64,000 nucleotides of DNA from assembly GCA_938031175.1 (NCBI GenBank), contig CALHGZ010000004.1:131635-195634 (forward strand). The letters are read 5' to 3'. A model generated the notes under the pieces. It was given only the letters and a program-made list of their open reading frames with translations, ran no database searches and had not been told where the DNA came from. This DNA comes from Candidatus Kapaibacterium sp. GTDB taxonomy: Bacteria; Bacteroidota; Ignavibacteria; Kapaibacteriales; UBA2268. Of this stretch, positions 1-10,186 are shown piece by piece. Both the position numbers and the translations under genes were made by a program. Positions within the stretch are counted from its first letter, which is position 1, and the number at the start of each line of letters is the position of its first letter.

Positions 1-111
1 AAACTGATTTTCTTTGTAATTGAATCTATATTTAGCAAAAATTTGATATAAAATACTTGTTATTATGCTGGCAATAACAAATGAAATCGAGAGGCTAATC
101 ATTTGCCACAT
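1..111 (-). CDS. Partial membrane protein, N-terminus only (runs off left edge)
   Basis: Minus-strand ATG at 111 opens a frame with no stop to position 1: MWQMISLSISFVIASIITSILYQIFAKYRFNYKENQF, with a TM-like hydrophobic stretch. Not in the supplied ORF track. Confidence 0.4.
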   Translation of the reverse strand, partial: MWQMISLSISFVIASIITSILYQIFAKYRFNYKENQF

Positions 112-400
112 ACTTTTACCCTAAGAATTGCTATTCATCGGGTATTAAATTTTCATTAAGATTCCTTTGTGTCGTTTAAATTTGTTGATAAGGCTAATAA
201 GCACCTATTTAATTGATTGTCATATTTAAAGAGGTAAAAAATACGATAGGCTTAAAAATAATTTAATTATACTTTTTTCAAATTTACCGAATTTTATATT
301 TAAAAGACACATTAAAAGTAAAAAGGTCTCAAAAAATTCTGGGAAAATTTTTTAAATTGTTATAATTGAACTAATCTTTTGTAAATAATTTGGTAATCTT

Positions 401-616
401 ATGGCTGAAGCAAACTTGTTGACAGTAAGTGTTATCGCTATAGTTATTGTATTTGTTTTACTTTTAATCCTCGCATCAATAATAAAATTAATTACCTATC
501 TATTTCCCGCTCATATTGAAAAAGAGACAGATTACTCAGTTTATGCCTCTATATACACAACTTATGCAATAAATTATCCAAATATGAAAATAACTAAAAT
601 TGAGGAAGTATTATGA
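401..616 (+). CDS. OadG-like small membrane subunit of Na+-translocating decarboxylase
   Basis: 71 aa, one N-terminal TM helix, directly upstream of and overlapping the alpha subunit gene by 4 nt. Confidence 0.7.
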   Translation: MAEANLLTVSVIAIVIVFVLLLILASIIKLITYLFPAHIEKETDYSVYASIYTTYAINYPNMKITKIEEVL

Positions 617-2487
617 TATTTACCGAAAAAACCAAGACCATACGGGTAATGTTTACCCCTTTCAGAGACGGATTACAAAGTACATTCGGCGGTAAAGTAC
701 GTTTCAAAGATATCCTTCCAGCAATTCAGGCATCGGTAGAAATCGGCATTAGACATTTCGAATTTGGAGGTGGAGCTCGCTATCAGGCTCCATTGTTTTA
801 TCTACGAGAAAATCCTTTCGAAACGATGCAAGCTTTTCGTGATGCTGTTGGTTCCGAAGCAGACTTGCAAATTTTAACTCGCTCAGTATCGGGTGTAACA
901 CTTACAACACAATCAAAAAAAGGATTAGAATTGCAAGCAAAATTGATGAAAAAGTATGGCACAACATGGGACAGAAATTTTGATTATATGAATGATGTGC
1001 GAAATTTGATTAATACAGGCAAACCCATCGTTGATGCAGGTATGCACCATCAGGTTGCTATTGCTTTGATGGGATTACCTTTTGAATCAGACAAAGTACA
1101 TACCGCGGAATTTTATATTAATATTGGGAAACAGGTTCTCAATAGTGATGTAAGAGTTGATAGTATATGTTTAAAAGATGCAAGCGGTACAACTGATCCT
1201 AAAACAATATATGATACGGTAAAAGGATTAAGGAAAATAATGCCACCTGAGATGCCGCTTTGGTTGCATACACATGATACAGCCAGCATCGCAGTAGCTT
1301 GTTACATGGCAGGAATTCAAGCTGGTGCTGATGGCATAGATTTATCTGTTCGACCAATGGCAAGCGGTACAGTTCAGCCTGATGTCCGCTCTATGGCACA
1401 TGCACTCAAAGGTACAGGTTTTAAGCTCGATATTGATGCCTCCAAAATGACAATTATTGAGGATTTATTGAATGAAGGATTAAAAGATTATGATTTTAAT
1501 CCAACTACAACTACACCGGACGCAAGAGTAATTGGATTTCCGATGCCCGGTGGAGCGATTGGACCTAATGTACATATGATGGTGAAAGCTGGAATTTTAC
1601 ACAAATATAGTGAAGTGTTGGCTGAATTTCCCGTCGTGGTTGAGGCTGGTGGAGCGTGGACTTCTGTTACTCCTGGTAGTCAGCAATATTGGCTACAGGC
1701 ATTTAACAATGTTATGTATGGTAGATGGAAAAAAATTGATAATGGCTACGGACGTGCTGTACTTGGATATTTTGGAAAAACTCCTCTACCTCCAGACCCA
1801 AAAGTTGTTGAAGAAGCTTCGAAACAACTTAACTTGCCTCCTATAGATGGTGATCCACTCGAAGCTGCTCCAAAAAATATTGAAATTGCAATTGAAGCTT
1901 TGGAGGAATATAAATTGCCTGTTACAGATGAGAATATATTCTTGGTGCTTTCCTGTATAGTACCAGGCAAAAAAATGGAGGCTAATGAAGGTATCAGATT
2001 TCTTCTTGGTCAAGGCAAAATTGATATACCACTCAAAAAGAAAGAAAAAGAGGAAAAAACAGAGCCAAAGAAATCAGAAGCAGTTACAATAAGTGAATTG
2101 TCAAAACCGATAACCACCAGATGTACCGTTGAAGAAAACGGCAAAGTCAGAATTTTTAATGTTGTAGTAGAACCTGTTTTAGCATCTGGACAAATAGAAA
2201 CTAAGCAATCGGTAAAAGTTACACAAAATACTCAGGATGTCGTTTCAATTTATTCAACTTTTACTGGATTTGTAGAAATTACTGATATTAAAGTGAGAAA
2301 GGGCGATAAAATATCAAAAGGGCAAACGGTTGCTTTAGTTGAAGCAATGAAAGCCCAACATGAAATCAAGTCACCTTGTTCGGGGGAAGTCATTGAGATT
2401 TTAGCTGGTATCGGCGATGAAGTCGATAGCACTAAGCCAATTATGAGAATATTAAGTGAGGGCTTGAAGGATGGACAAATTTTTTAA
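613..2487 (+). CDS. oadA: Oxaloacetate decarboxylase-like alpha subunit (HMGL-like carboxyltransferase plus biotinyl domain)
   Basis: FRDGLQS, SICLKDASGT, LHTHDTASIA and GTVQPD motifs; C-terminal biotinylation site VEAMKAQHEI. Confidence 0.8.
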   Translation: MIFTEKTKTIRVMFTPFRDGLQSTFGGKVRFKDILPAIQASVEIGIRHFEFGGGARYQAPLFYLRENPFETMQAFRDAVGSEADLQILTRSVSGVTLTTQSKKGLELQAKLMKKYGTTWDRNFDYMNDVRNLINTGKPIVDAGMHHQVAIALMGLPFESDKVHTAEFYINIGKQVLNSDVRVDSICLKDASGTTDPKTIYDTVKGLRKIMPPEMPLWLHTHDTASIAVACYMAGIQAGADGIDLSVRPMASGTVQPDVRSMAHALKGTGFKLDIDASKMTIIEDLLNEGLKDYDFNPTTTTPDARVIGFPMPGGAIGPNVHMMVKAGILHKYSEVLAEFPVVVEAGGAWTSVTPGSQQYWLQAFNNVMYGRWKKIDNGYGRAVLGYFGKTPLPPDPKVVEEASKQLNLPPIDGDPLEAAPKNIEIAIEALEEYKLPVTDENIFLVLSCIVPGKKMEANEGIRFLLGQGKIDIPLKKKEKEEKTEPKKSEAVTISELSKPITTRCTVEENGKVRIFNVVVEPVLASGQIETKQSVKVTQNTQDVVSIYSTFTGFVEITDIKVRKGDKISKGQTVALVEAMKAQHEIKSPCSGEVIEILAGIGDEVDSTKPIMRILSEGLKDGQIF

Positions 2488-3598
2488 TCTCATAAATTCA
2501 TCGGGCTTTTGGAATTTAAGTATTGGTAACTGGTTAATGTTTCTTATTGCAGGTGTTCTTATTTACCTTGCAATAACAAAAAAATATGAGCCATTACTTT
2601 TAATTCCGATTGGCTTCGGAGCTATCTTGGCTAACTTACCGCAGGGATTAATGAGTTCGTATGATCCAGGGATTATGGGTTTTATTTATCGGACAGGTAT
2701 AAAAACAGAATTATTACCGCCAATCATTTTCCTTGGAGTAGGAGCATTAACCGATTTTAGGCCATTACTTGCTCGCCCGATTACATTTTTGTTAGGGGCA
2801 GCAGCACAATTAGGAATATTTGTTGCAGCTCTTGGGGCTTATTATATACTTGGCTTTACTCCATATGAAGCTGCTTCGATCGGAATTATTGGAGGAGCTG
2901 ATGGTCCTACAACAATTTTTTTGACAAGTAAACTTGCACCACATCTTTTGGGTGCAGTAGCAGTTGCAGCTTATAGTTATATGGCTCTTGTTCCTATAAT
3001 ACAACCGCCGATTATGCGATTTTTAACGACTAAAAAGGAACGAGCAATTGATATGCCCCAAGCACGCCCGATCTCAAAAACAGCCGTTATTCTTTTCCCT
3101 ATTATTACTGGAATTGTGGCTTCATTGGCAATACCTTCGAGTGCTCCATTGATTGGTATGTTGATGTTTGGAAATTTGATTAGGGAAAGCGGTGTAACTG
3201 AAAGACTGAAAAAAACTGCCGGTGGTGCTTTGATTGATATAGTTACAATTTTCCTCGGTTTAGCTGTCGGTGCCACAATGAAAAGCGAAAATTTCTTAAC
3301 TTTATCAACACTGGGTGTTATTGTTTTAGGATTTTTTGCTTTTTCTTTTAGCACCGCTGGCGGCATAATTTTTGCGAAAATTTTAAACTTGTTTTTAAAG
3401 GCAAACAAAAAAATTAATCCATGTATTGGAGCTGCAGGAGTTTCTGCCGTACCTATGGCTGCTCGTACTGTACAAAAGTTTGTTTCAGATGAAACAAATG
3501 GAATAGTTAATCCTATTATGCCTGCTATGGGACCAAATGTTGCTGGTGTTATAGGTTCAGCTATTGCTGCTGGCGTATTTATTTCACTCTTGGGTTGA
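2471..3598 (+). CDS. oadB: Na+-translocating decarboxylase beta subunit
   Basis: Polytopic membrane protein with GGADGPTTIFLTSKLAP and NPIMPAMGPNVAGVIGSAIAAG motifs typical of OadB/GcdB/MmdB; overlaps oadA by 17 nt. Confidence 0.9.
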   Translation: MDKFFNLINSSGFWNLSIGNWLMFLIAGVLIYLAITKKYEPLLLIPIGFGAILANLPQGLMSSYDPGIMGFIYRTGIKTELLPPIIFLGVGALTDFRPLLARPITFLLGAAAQLGIFVAALGAYYILGFTPYEAASIGIIGGADGPTTIFLTSKLAPHLLGAVAVAAYSYMALVPIIQPPIMRFLTTKKERAIDMPQARPISKTAVILFPIITGIVASLAIPSSAPLIGMLMFGNLIRESGVTERLKKTAGGALIDIVTIFLGLAVGATMKSENFLTLSTLGVIVLGFFAFSFSTAGGIIFAKILNLFLKANKKINPCIGAAGVSAVPMAARTVQKFVSDETNGIVNPIMPAMGPNVAGVIGSAIAAGVFISLLG

Positions 3599-3602
3599 TT
3601 AA

Positions 3603-4373
3603 ATGAAACTATCGTTTGCCTTAATGCTATTGTTCGTATGGATAAATACTTTTGCTTATTCTCAAATAAATACAGAAGCATTAAGAAAAAATGAAATGCT
3701 TGATGGATTATACCATCAGGTTGGTTTAAATTTTGGTTTTAGTTCTGGCAATAGCAACTATTTTAATTTGAAATCCGAATATCGCACTGATTTTAAAACT
3801 GATAAATTATATAGCTTTTTATTAGCGAATTTGGAATATCGGGATGCTAATAGAAAAGTGATAACAAGTAAAGGTTTTGCCCATATAAGATTTACTTATT
3901 ATCTCTCTCAGTTATTTATACCAGAACTATTTGCTCAAATTGAATACAATAAATTTATACTTCTTAACCAAAGAAAGCTAATAGGTACGGGACTTAGATT
4001 CGAAATTTTTGATTTTTGCAATGATAGTTCTTCTCAAAGCCAATCTTATTTCTATGTTGGTTCTGGGGTTATGTATGAGAATGAGGATTATGAATTAGAT
4101 GAGTTTAATACATTATATGCCAGGAATACAAATTATCTGACATATGGGCTTAAGTTAAATCCATTTATAGAATTTACGACGACAAGTTATTTACAGATAG
4201 CCTTTGTAAAACTCAGAGATATGAGAATATTAAATCAATCAGTCTTGAGATTTGTAATCAGCAGAAATATCAAATTTTCTTTTAATGTTAATATACGTTA
4301 TGACAATGAACCATTACCAGATATAAAAAATTTTGATATCGAAGTACTAAATGGCTTAAGTTTGGTTTTTTAA
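3603..4373 (+). CDS. DUF481-like outer-membrane beta-barrel protein
   Basis: Signal peptide; pattern GLNFGFSSGNSNYFNLKSEYRTDF. Confidence 0.6.
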   Translation: MKLSFALMLLFVWINTFAYSQINTEALRKNEMLDGLYHQVGLNFGFSSGNSNYFNLKSEYRTDFKTDKLYSFLLANLEYRDANRKVITSKGFAHIRFTYYLSQLFIPELFAQIEYNKFILLNQRKLIGTGLRFEIFDFCNDSSSQSQSYFYVGSGVMYENEDYELDEFNTLYARNTNYLTYGLKLNPFIEFTTTSYLQIAFVKLRDMRILNQSVLRFVISRNIKFSFNVNIRYDNEPLPDIKNFDIEVLNGLSLVF

Positions 4374-5731
4374 TCTTGCAAGAATTCACCAAATTCATTG
4401 CATTTAACTGAAATAAAATCATTGAGTTGAGTATTAATTATCTCTTTTCGGCAACAGACGGAGATTAAAAAATTTTTAGGTGAAAATGTTGATTCCTGTA
4501 AACTATATAAATCCGTGGGTTTAAGATTTTTCAATTTTTGGAAAAAATCATTATAAAATTTTTTTGGTAAATTATTAGCAGTAATCCATTTGATAATATT
4601 CCCAACTTGTTGTGGAGTTTCAATACTTCTGAAAAAACCACCAATTAAGTGCTGCCGTGCTGTTTGAAACTCCGTTTCATCAATTACCTCTTTTTGAAGT
4701 GATTCAAGCACATTGAAGATGTTTTCAATTGCAAAGCGGGTTGCATTGGAATTGATTTCTGTACTAATGATTAAATGGCTCGAATACTTATATGAGGCAA
4801 GCTGAGATTCAATACCATAAGTTAAACCAAGTTCCTCGCGTAATTTTCTATTTAAACGTGATAAGAAATAACCTCCAAGTATAGTGTTTAATATACTTAA
4901 TTTTGAATAATCGGGATGAAATTTATCGATAGTATATGTGCCAAGTCTAATAGAGCTTTGCTCAGCTTTATCGTATTCAATATATGATAATTTGTAATTA
5001 TGTTTTTTGATTTTGAGTTTTTTGTTATCAGAATTAGAGCCGGATGCAAAAGTTGAAGCGATTTTTTGGACAAAGTCAATGGTATTGTTATGATCGAAAT
5101 TTCCTACAATTATCAAGAATGGTTTATATTTCAATATATTATTGTTATACCAATTTAAGCAATCAGATTGAGTAAATTGCTTTAGAATTTCAGGTTTACC
5201 GTTGACATATTTTGAATATGGATGCCCGTAGTACATAATGGAATTAAGAGCTATATTAGCTAATATAGCTGGATTTGAAAAATCCAACATTATATTAGCA
5301 ATAGTTTTTTTCTTTTGGATTTCAATTTCTGAAGGTTGAAAAGATGGATTTACTAATATATCCCATAGAATATCGGAGCATTTGATAAAATTATGAGACA
5401 AACAAGTTATAGATACAGTGAAAAAATCGCTATTTATCTGGACATTTAATTTAGCACCCAGAATTTCAATTTCTTTGTATAATTGTAATGGTGATAATTT
5501 TTTTGTGCCTTTAACCAAAACAGAAGCTGAAAAGCTTCCAATTCCATCAATATTATCATTTACAGTTCCAAAAGGAAAGACAACACCTATAGAGACAAGT
5601 GGTGTAGATTTATCTTGGTATAAGCAAGTATGAATATTGTCAATATCTAATGTTTCATAATCGGGAAATTCGAAATCAGGTAGTTCAGGATTAAACGGAA
5701 TTACCTTGTTTAATTTTAAATTCAAGTTCAT
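4370..5731 (-). CDS. M16B family peptidase-like protein, probably non-catalytic
   Basis: SRLNRKLREELGLTYGIES matches the M16 C-terminal motif; the N-terminal HxxEH zinc motif is replaced by SFSAS (GIGSFSASVLVKGTKK). Confidence 0.8.
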   Translation of the reverse strand: MNLNLKLNKVIPFNPELPDFEFPDYETLDIDNIHTCLYQDKSTPLVSIGVVFPFGTVNDNIDGIGSFSASVLVKGTKKLSPLQLYKEIEILGAKLNVQINSDFFTVSITCLSHNFIKCSDILWDILVNPSFQPSEIEIQKKKTIANIMLDFSNPAILANIALNSIMYYGHPYSKYVNGKPEILKQFTQSDCLNWYNNNILKYKPFLIIVGNFDHNNTIDFVQKIASTFASGSNSDNKKLKIKKHNYKLSYIEYDKAEQSSIRLGTYTIDKFHPDYSKLSILNTILGGYFLSRLNRKLREELGLTYGIESQLASYKYSSHLIISTEINSNATRFAIENIFNVLESLQKEVIDETEFQTARQHLIGGFFRSIETPQQVGNIIKWITANNLPKKFYNDFFQKLKNLKPTDLYSLQESTFSPKNFLISVCCRKEIINTQLNDFISVKCNEFGEFLQD

Positions 5732-6383
5732 TTGCTATTATCCCATGGTAAATATCCAAAAATTCACTTAAAATCATAGCTGTTGCACCCCACAAAGGAA
5801 TTCTATCCTGAATAATCCAATAAGGTACAGCTACATTTTGGTTGTTTAGCTGCCATGTATCCTGGAATAAGTTATCCTTATCAAGAAAGTATTCAATAGG
5901 AATAATGAAAATATCTTCTACTTCATTTTTATTTACTTTGAATTTAGGTAATCTATTTGACCAGGCAACAATTGGCTTAACTAATGTATTTGAGGGTTGG
6001 ACATAAAGGTCAGTTAAAAAGCCTAATACTTCGATTTCATTAGAATCAATACCGATTTCTTCTTTTGCTTCTCGAAAAGCTGTTTGAATCGGGGTTTCAT
6101 TATTTTCTGACATTCCACCTGGAAAGCTGATTTGGTTTTTATGGTGCAAAAGGGTTGAACTTCTCAATGTTAGCAGTACATTTAATTTACTTTTATTATA
6201 GACTAAAAGCAATAAAACAGCACTCGGTTTTGTATCGAATTTAGGAATTAATTCTCTTGCGGGCTGATTGCCAAGGAAAGGAGCCATTTTTAGCTGAGAT
6301 TGAATACCGGGTAAATTCCGAGTTAGAGCTTCTTTTATTTTATGTTTGATAATTTCCAAATTATTTCTAATCAAAATGGACAT
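5691..6383 (-). CDS. CoA pyrophosphatase-like NUDIX hydrolase
   Basis: Nudix box GMSENNETPIQTAFREAKEEIGI and upstream LLTLRSSTLLHHKNQISFPGG. Confidence 0.85.
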   Translation of the reverse strand: MSILIRNNLEIIKHKIKEALTRNLPGIQSQLKMAPFLGNQPARELIPKFDTKPSAVLLLLVYNKSKLNVLLTLRSSTLLHHKNQISFPGGMSENNETPIQTAFREAKEEIGIDSNEIEVLGFLTDLYVQPSNTLVKPIVAWSNRLPKFKVNKNEVEDIFIIPIEYFLDKDNLFQDTWQLNNQNVAVPYWIIQDRIPLWGATAMILSEFLDIYHGIIANELEFKIKQGNSV

Positions 6384-6492
6384 TCTGAATTGTTAAAACG
6401 GTTTACTTCACAAATATTTTTTTGATTGCTATTTTTTTAATTCTATATTTATTAGTTTGCATTTTATTTTAGGTTTATAGAGAGGAAAAGTG

Positions 6493-7575
6493 ATGAAACG
6501 AACTCCATTTAATGCTATTCATCATGAACTTAGTGCCAAAATGGTCGAATTTGCTGGATTCGAAATGCCAATTCAATATAAAAATGGTATAATTTATGAA
6601 CACAAATCAGTAAGGACGAGGGTCGGAGTATTTGATGTAACTCATATGGGTGAATTTGTAATTCGTGGCAATGATGCTTTTAATTTTATTCAATATGTTA
6701 CAATAAACGATGCTGGGAAGCTTTATCCTGGCAAGGTACAGTATTCAGCTATGTGTTATGAAAATGGTGGTATAATCGATGATTTATTGGTTTACAGGTT
6801 CGAAGATAAATTTATGCTTGTCGTCAATGCTGCTAATATTGAAAAGGATTTTAACTGGCTGAAATCTCATTTGAATGGGGATGTTGAATTGGAAGATGTA
6901 AGTGATAAAACCGCACTTTTAGCTGTTCAGGGTCCATTTTCTTTAAAAACATTACAAAAATTGACTGAAATTGATTTGTCTACTTTGGAGTATTACTCAT
7001 TTGTTACAGGGAAATTAGCTGATGTAGAAATGATTATATCCAGAACGGGTTATACAGGTGAGTTAGGTTTTGAGTTATATTTCCATTGGGATGAACAATT
7101 AGCACGTCGAGTGTGGAATGCTATTTTTGAAGCTGGCGCTGAATTTGGCATCGAACCAGTTGGTCTTGCTGCCCGTGATACTTTAAGGCTTGAAAAAGGG
7201 TACTGCTTGTATGGAAACGACATAGATCAAACGACTAATCCTATTGAGGCAGGATTGGGTTGGATTACTAAACTTAATAAGGGCAATTTCATTGGCAGAG
7301 AAGCAATAATGAAAGTAAAAGAAGATGGTATCAAAAGAAGATTAGTTGGATTCATTAGTAAATTTGAAAAATTAATCCCACGAAAGGGCTATAGCTTGTT
7401 TGCAGAAGGGAAGAATATAGGAAATGTTACAAGCGGTAATTTATCACCGATATTAAATAAACCGATTGGAATGGGATATGTATCGGAAATTTTCAAGGAA
7501 CCCGGTACTATAATACATATTGAAGCAAGGGGCAATCTTTACGAAGCGGAAGTAATTAAAATGCCATTCGTTTAG
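6493..7575 (+). CDS. gcvT: Glycine cleavage system aminomethyltransferase (T protein)
   Basis: MKRTPFNAIHHELSAKMVEFAGFEMPIQY, FDVTHMGEF, RTGYTGELGFELY. ORF track starts at GTG 6490; ATG at 6493 preferred. Confidence 0.93.
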   Translation: MKRTPFNAIHHELSAKMVEFAGFEMPIQYKNGIIYEHKSVRTRVGVFDVTHMGEFVIRGNDAFNFIQYVTINDAGKLYPGKVQYSAMCYENGGIIDDLLVYRFEDKFMLVVNAANIEKDFNWLKSHLNGDVELEDVSDKTALLAVQGPFSLKTLQKLTEIDLSTLEYYSFVTGKLADVEMIISRTGYTGELGFELYFHWDEQLARRVWNAIFEAGAEFGIEPVGLAARDTLRLEKGYCLYGNDIDQTTNPIEAGLGWITKLNKGNFIGREAIMKVKEDGIKRRLVGFISKFEKLIPRKGYSLFAEGKNIGNVTSGNLSPILNKPIGMGYVSEIFKEPGTIIHIEARGNLYEAEVIKMPFV

Positions 7576-7576
7576 T

Positions 7577-8434
7577 TTAATTAATTGTTTCGAAATCAAT
7601 TTCGAATACATAATCCCAATATTTACCTGTTACGAAGTACCTGTCCATATCGGAGTCGTAGGCAATACCGTTTAGCACTTCAGCTTTCGAGTTCGAAGGT
7701 AAGTACTTATAAAGGGGAGTAAGATCAATTCTGCCAATAATATTTCCAGTCTCAGGATTAATTCTAACTATATCGTTAGTCATAAATACATTAGCAAATA
7801 TTTCTCCATTGATGTATTCAAGTTCATTCAAATTATCAACAATTTTGCTTTTATCAGTAACATTTATTATTCTAAGAGTTTTAAAATTATTTGGTTCAAG
7901 GAATCTGATTTGATGAGTGCCATTACTCATAATCAGATAATTTTCATCATTTGTTAATCCCCATCCTTCGCCATCATAGCTGAATGTGTTGATAAGGTCG
8001 AAACTTGTTAAATCATACACAAAGCAAATTCGATTTTGCCAGGTAAGTTGGTAGATTTTGTTATCGAAGATAGTGATTCCCTCAGCAAAATGGAAGTGGG
8101 AGAGTTTGCGTATTTTAATAACTTTCCCCGTTTCTAACTCTACTTTCCTTAAAGTCGAAGCACCATAATTACCTGTACTTTCGTATAAATAACCATTATA
8201 ATATACCAAACCTTGTGTGTATGCATTTGGATCGTGATAATACTTATTTTTAACAATAGCCCTTAAATTTCCTTCAGGCAATCTCTTATTAGATTTTGCT
8301 TTTGATATGATTTTTCGCTCGGTCAGATTTTCTATTTTTGTGTTTTCCTGAAACTCTTTGGTCTTTGATTTATCATTGGAACACGAAATATTTGAAATGA
8401 CCAAAAGGAAAAATATCATTAGCTTTGCCATCAT
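7577..8434 (-). CDS. Glutaminyl-peptide (glutamine) cyclotransferase-like lipoprotein
   Basis: DPNAYTQGLVYYNGYLYESTGNYGASTLRKVEL and LNGIAYDSDMDRYFVTGKYWDYVFEI; lipobox-like ISNISCS. Confidence 0.8.
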   Translation of the reverse strand: MMAKLMIFFLLVISNISCSNDKSKTKEFQENTKIENLTERKIISKAKSNKRLPEGNLRAIVKNKYYHDPNAYTQGLVYYNGYLYESTGNYGASTLRKVELETGKVIKIRKLSHFHFAEGITIFDNKIYQLTWQNRICFVYDLTSFDLINTFSYDGEGWGLTNDENYLIMSNGTHQIRFLEPNNFKTLRIINVTDKSKIVDNLNELEYINGEIFANVFMTNDIVRINPETGNIIGRIDLTPLYKYLPSNSKAEVLNGIAYDSDMDRYFVTGKYWDYVFEIDFETIN

Positions 8435-10084
8435 TTAAACTTTCCTCTGTTTGACTTTTAGCTTATAAAAATTAATTAAAGCTTTAGTTGATGAGTCGTG
8501 TGGATTAATCACATTGTCATTTTCAATTTCGTTTAAAATATTTTTGGCGAGCTTTTTACCAAGCTCCACACCCCATTGATCGAATGAATTTAATTGCCAG
8601 ATTATTCCTTGAACGAAAACTTTATGTTCATAAAGGGCTATTAATTTCCCCAAATTTTCAGGAGTTAGCTTTTCAAAAAGAATTACATTACTTGGCTTAC
8701 CACCGGGAAATATTTTATTATTGACAAGTATTTTTTCGGAATAGTTATTAACCTTTTGGATATTTAATTCTTGCAAAACTTCATTTTCATTATTTCCATT
8801 CATTAGAGCTTCGGCTTGGGCAAAAAGATTAGAAAGTAAAATTTGATGATGATTACCAATGGGATGTAATGGTTCAACAAAAGCAATAAAGTCTAGCGGT
8901 ATAAAGTGTGTTCCTTGATGTAAAAGTTGGAAAAAGGAATGCTGGGCGTTTGTGCCTGGTGAACCCCAAATAATTGGACAGGTTGTGTAATCCACAAATT
9001 CGCCTTCGATATTTACTGATTTACCATTACTTTCCATTTCAAGTTGTTGTAAATATTCGGGAAATAAAGACAGGTATTGGTCGTATGGTATAATTGCGTA
9101 GCTTTTAGCATTGAAAAAATTGTTGTACCATATACCAATCAAAGCCAATAATATAGGAATGTTTTTGCTATAATCATTGAATCTAAAATGAGAATCCATC
9201 CACCAGGCTCCTTTTAATAATCTTTCAAAATTATCATAACCCAAATAAAGAGCAATAGATAAACCAATAGCAGACCAAAGAGAAAATCTGCCACCAACCC
9301 AATCCCAGAATTCGAACATATTTTCTTTATCAATGCCAAATTTAACGACTGCTTTCTCGTTTGTTGAGAGTGCAACAAAATGCCTGCTAATAGAGGAATC
9401 ATTTTTCAAAGAATTCAAGAGCCAATTTTTGGCAGTAAAAGCATTTGTTAAAGTCTCTTGAGTAGTAAATGTTTTAGATGCTATAATAAAAAGTGTAGTT
9501 TCGGGATTGAGATACCTCAATGTTTCCATTATGTGATTAGCATCAACGTTCGATACAAAGTAAATATTTATGTTTTTTTTAGCAAAGGCACGCAGTGCAT
9601 TACATACCATTTTGGGACCTAAGTCAGAACCGCCGATACCAATATTTACAACATCTGTAATTCTTTTACCTGTGAAACCAACCCATTGACCTGAATGTAC
9701 TTTGTTGCAAAATTCTTTAATTTGTTGTAGAACTTTGCGTACCTGAGGCATAACGTCCTGACCGTCACAGAAAACGGGTTCATCGGAAAAATTTCTCAAA
9801 GCGGTATGAAGTACAGCTCTGTTTTCTGTAAAATTAAGTTTTTCACCTTCGAACATTAGATTAATTTTTTCTTTTAATCCTACTTCATCGGCGAGTTGGT
9901 AAAGCAACTGCAAAGTTTCATTAGTAATGTAATTTTTAGAAAAATCAAATAAAATTCCATCAGTTTCAATAGAGAAATTTTTGAACCTATCATTTGATTC
10001 AGTAAAAAATTGTTTTAGATGTTTCGATGCAATGTTTGATTTGTGATTATGAAGTTTAGCCCAGATTTCGGTTTTTGATATCAT
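8435..10084 (-). CDS. pgi: Glucose-6-phosphate isomerase
   Basis: VVNIGIGGSDLGPKMV, IASKTFTTQETLTNA, FDQWGVELGKKLA. Confidence 0.95.
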   Translation of the reverse strand: MISKTEIWAKLHNHKSNIASKHLKQFFTESNDRFKNFSIETDGILFDFSKNYITNETLQLLYQLADEVGLKEKINLMFEGEKLNFTENRAVLHTALRNFSDEPVFCDGQDVMPQVRKVLQQIKEFCNKVHSGQWVGFTGKRITDVVNIGIGGSDLGPKMVCNALRAFAKKNINIYFVSNVDANHIMETLRYLNPETTLFIIASKTFTTQETLTNAFTAKNWLLNSLKNDSSISRHFVALSTNEKAVVKFGIDKENMFEFWDWVGGRFSLWSAIGLSIALYLGYDNFERLLKGAWWMDSHFRFNDYSKNIPILLALIGIWYNNFFNAKSYAIIPYDQYLSLFPEYLQQLEMESNGKSVNIEGEFVDYTTCPIIWGSPGTNAQHSFFQLLHQGTHFIPLDFIAFVEPLHPIGNHHQILLSNLFAQAEALMNGNNENEVLQELNIQKVNNYSEKILVNNKIFPGGKPSNVILFEKLTPENLGKLIALYEHKVFVQGIIWQLNSFDQWGVELGKKLAKNILNEIENDNVINPHDSSTKALINFYKLKVKQRKV

Positions 10085-10186
10085 ACTAATATTCCTCAGT
10101 TATACGTTTTCAGAGAATAGCTTGTGATTGTAATGCAATATTATATATTTGAGATTAAATTTGAAAGCAAATATTATATATGTTGG

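Noticed and set aside
2977-3681. 234-aa minus-strand ORF opposite oadB
   Set aside because: Antisense to a clear OadB coding frame; composition is a shadow of the membrane protein codons.
6384-6489. Possible glycine riboswitch upstream of gcvT
   Set aside because: Gap is about 105 nt, AT-rich, and shows no conserved glycine aptamer core.
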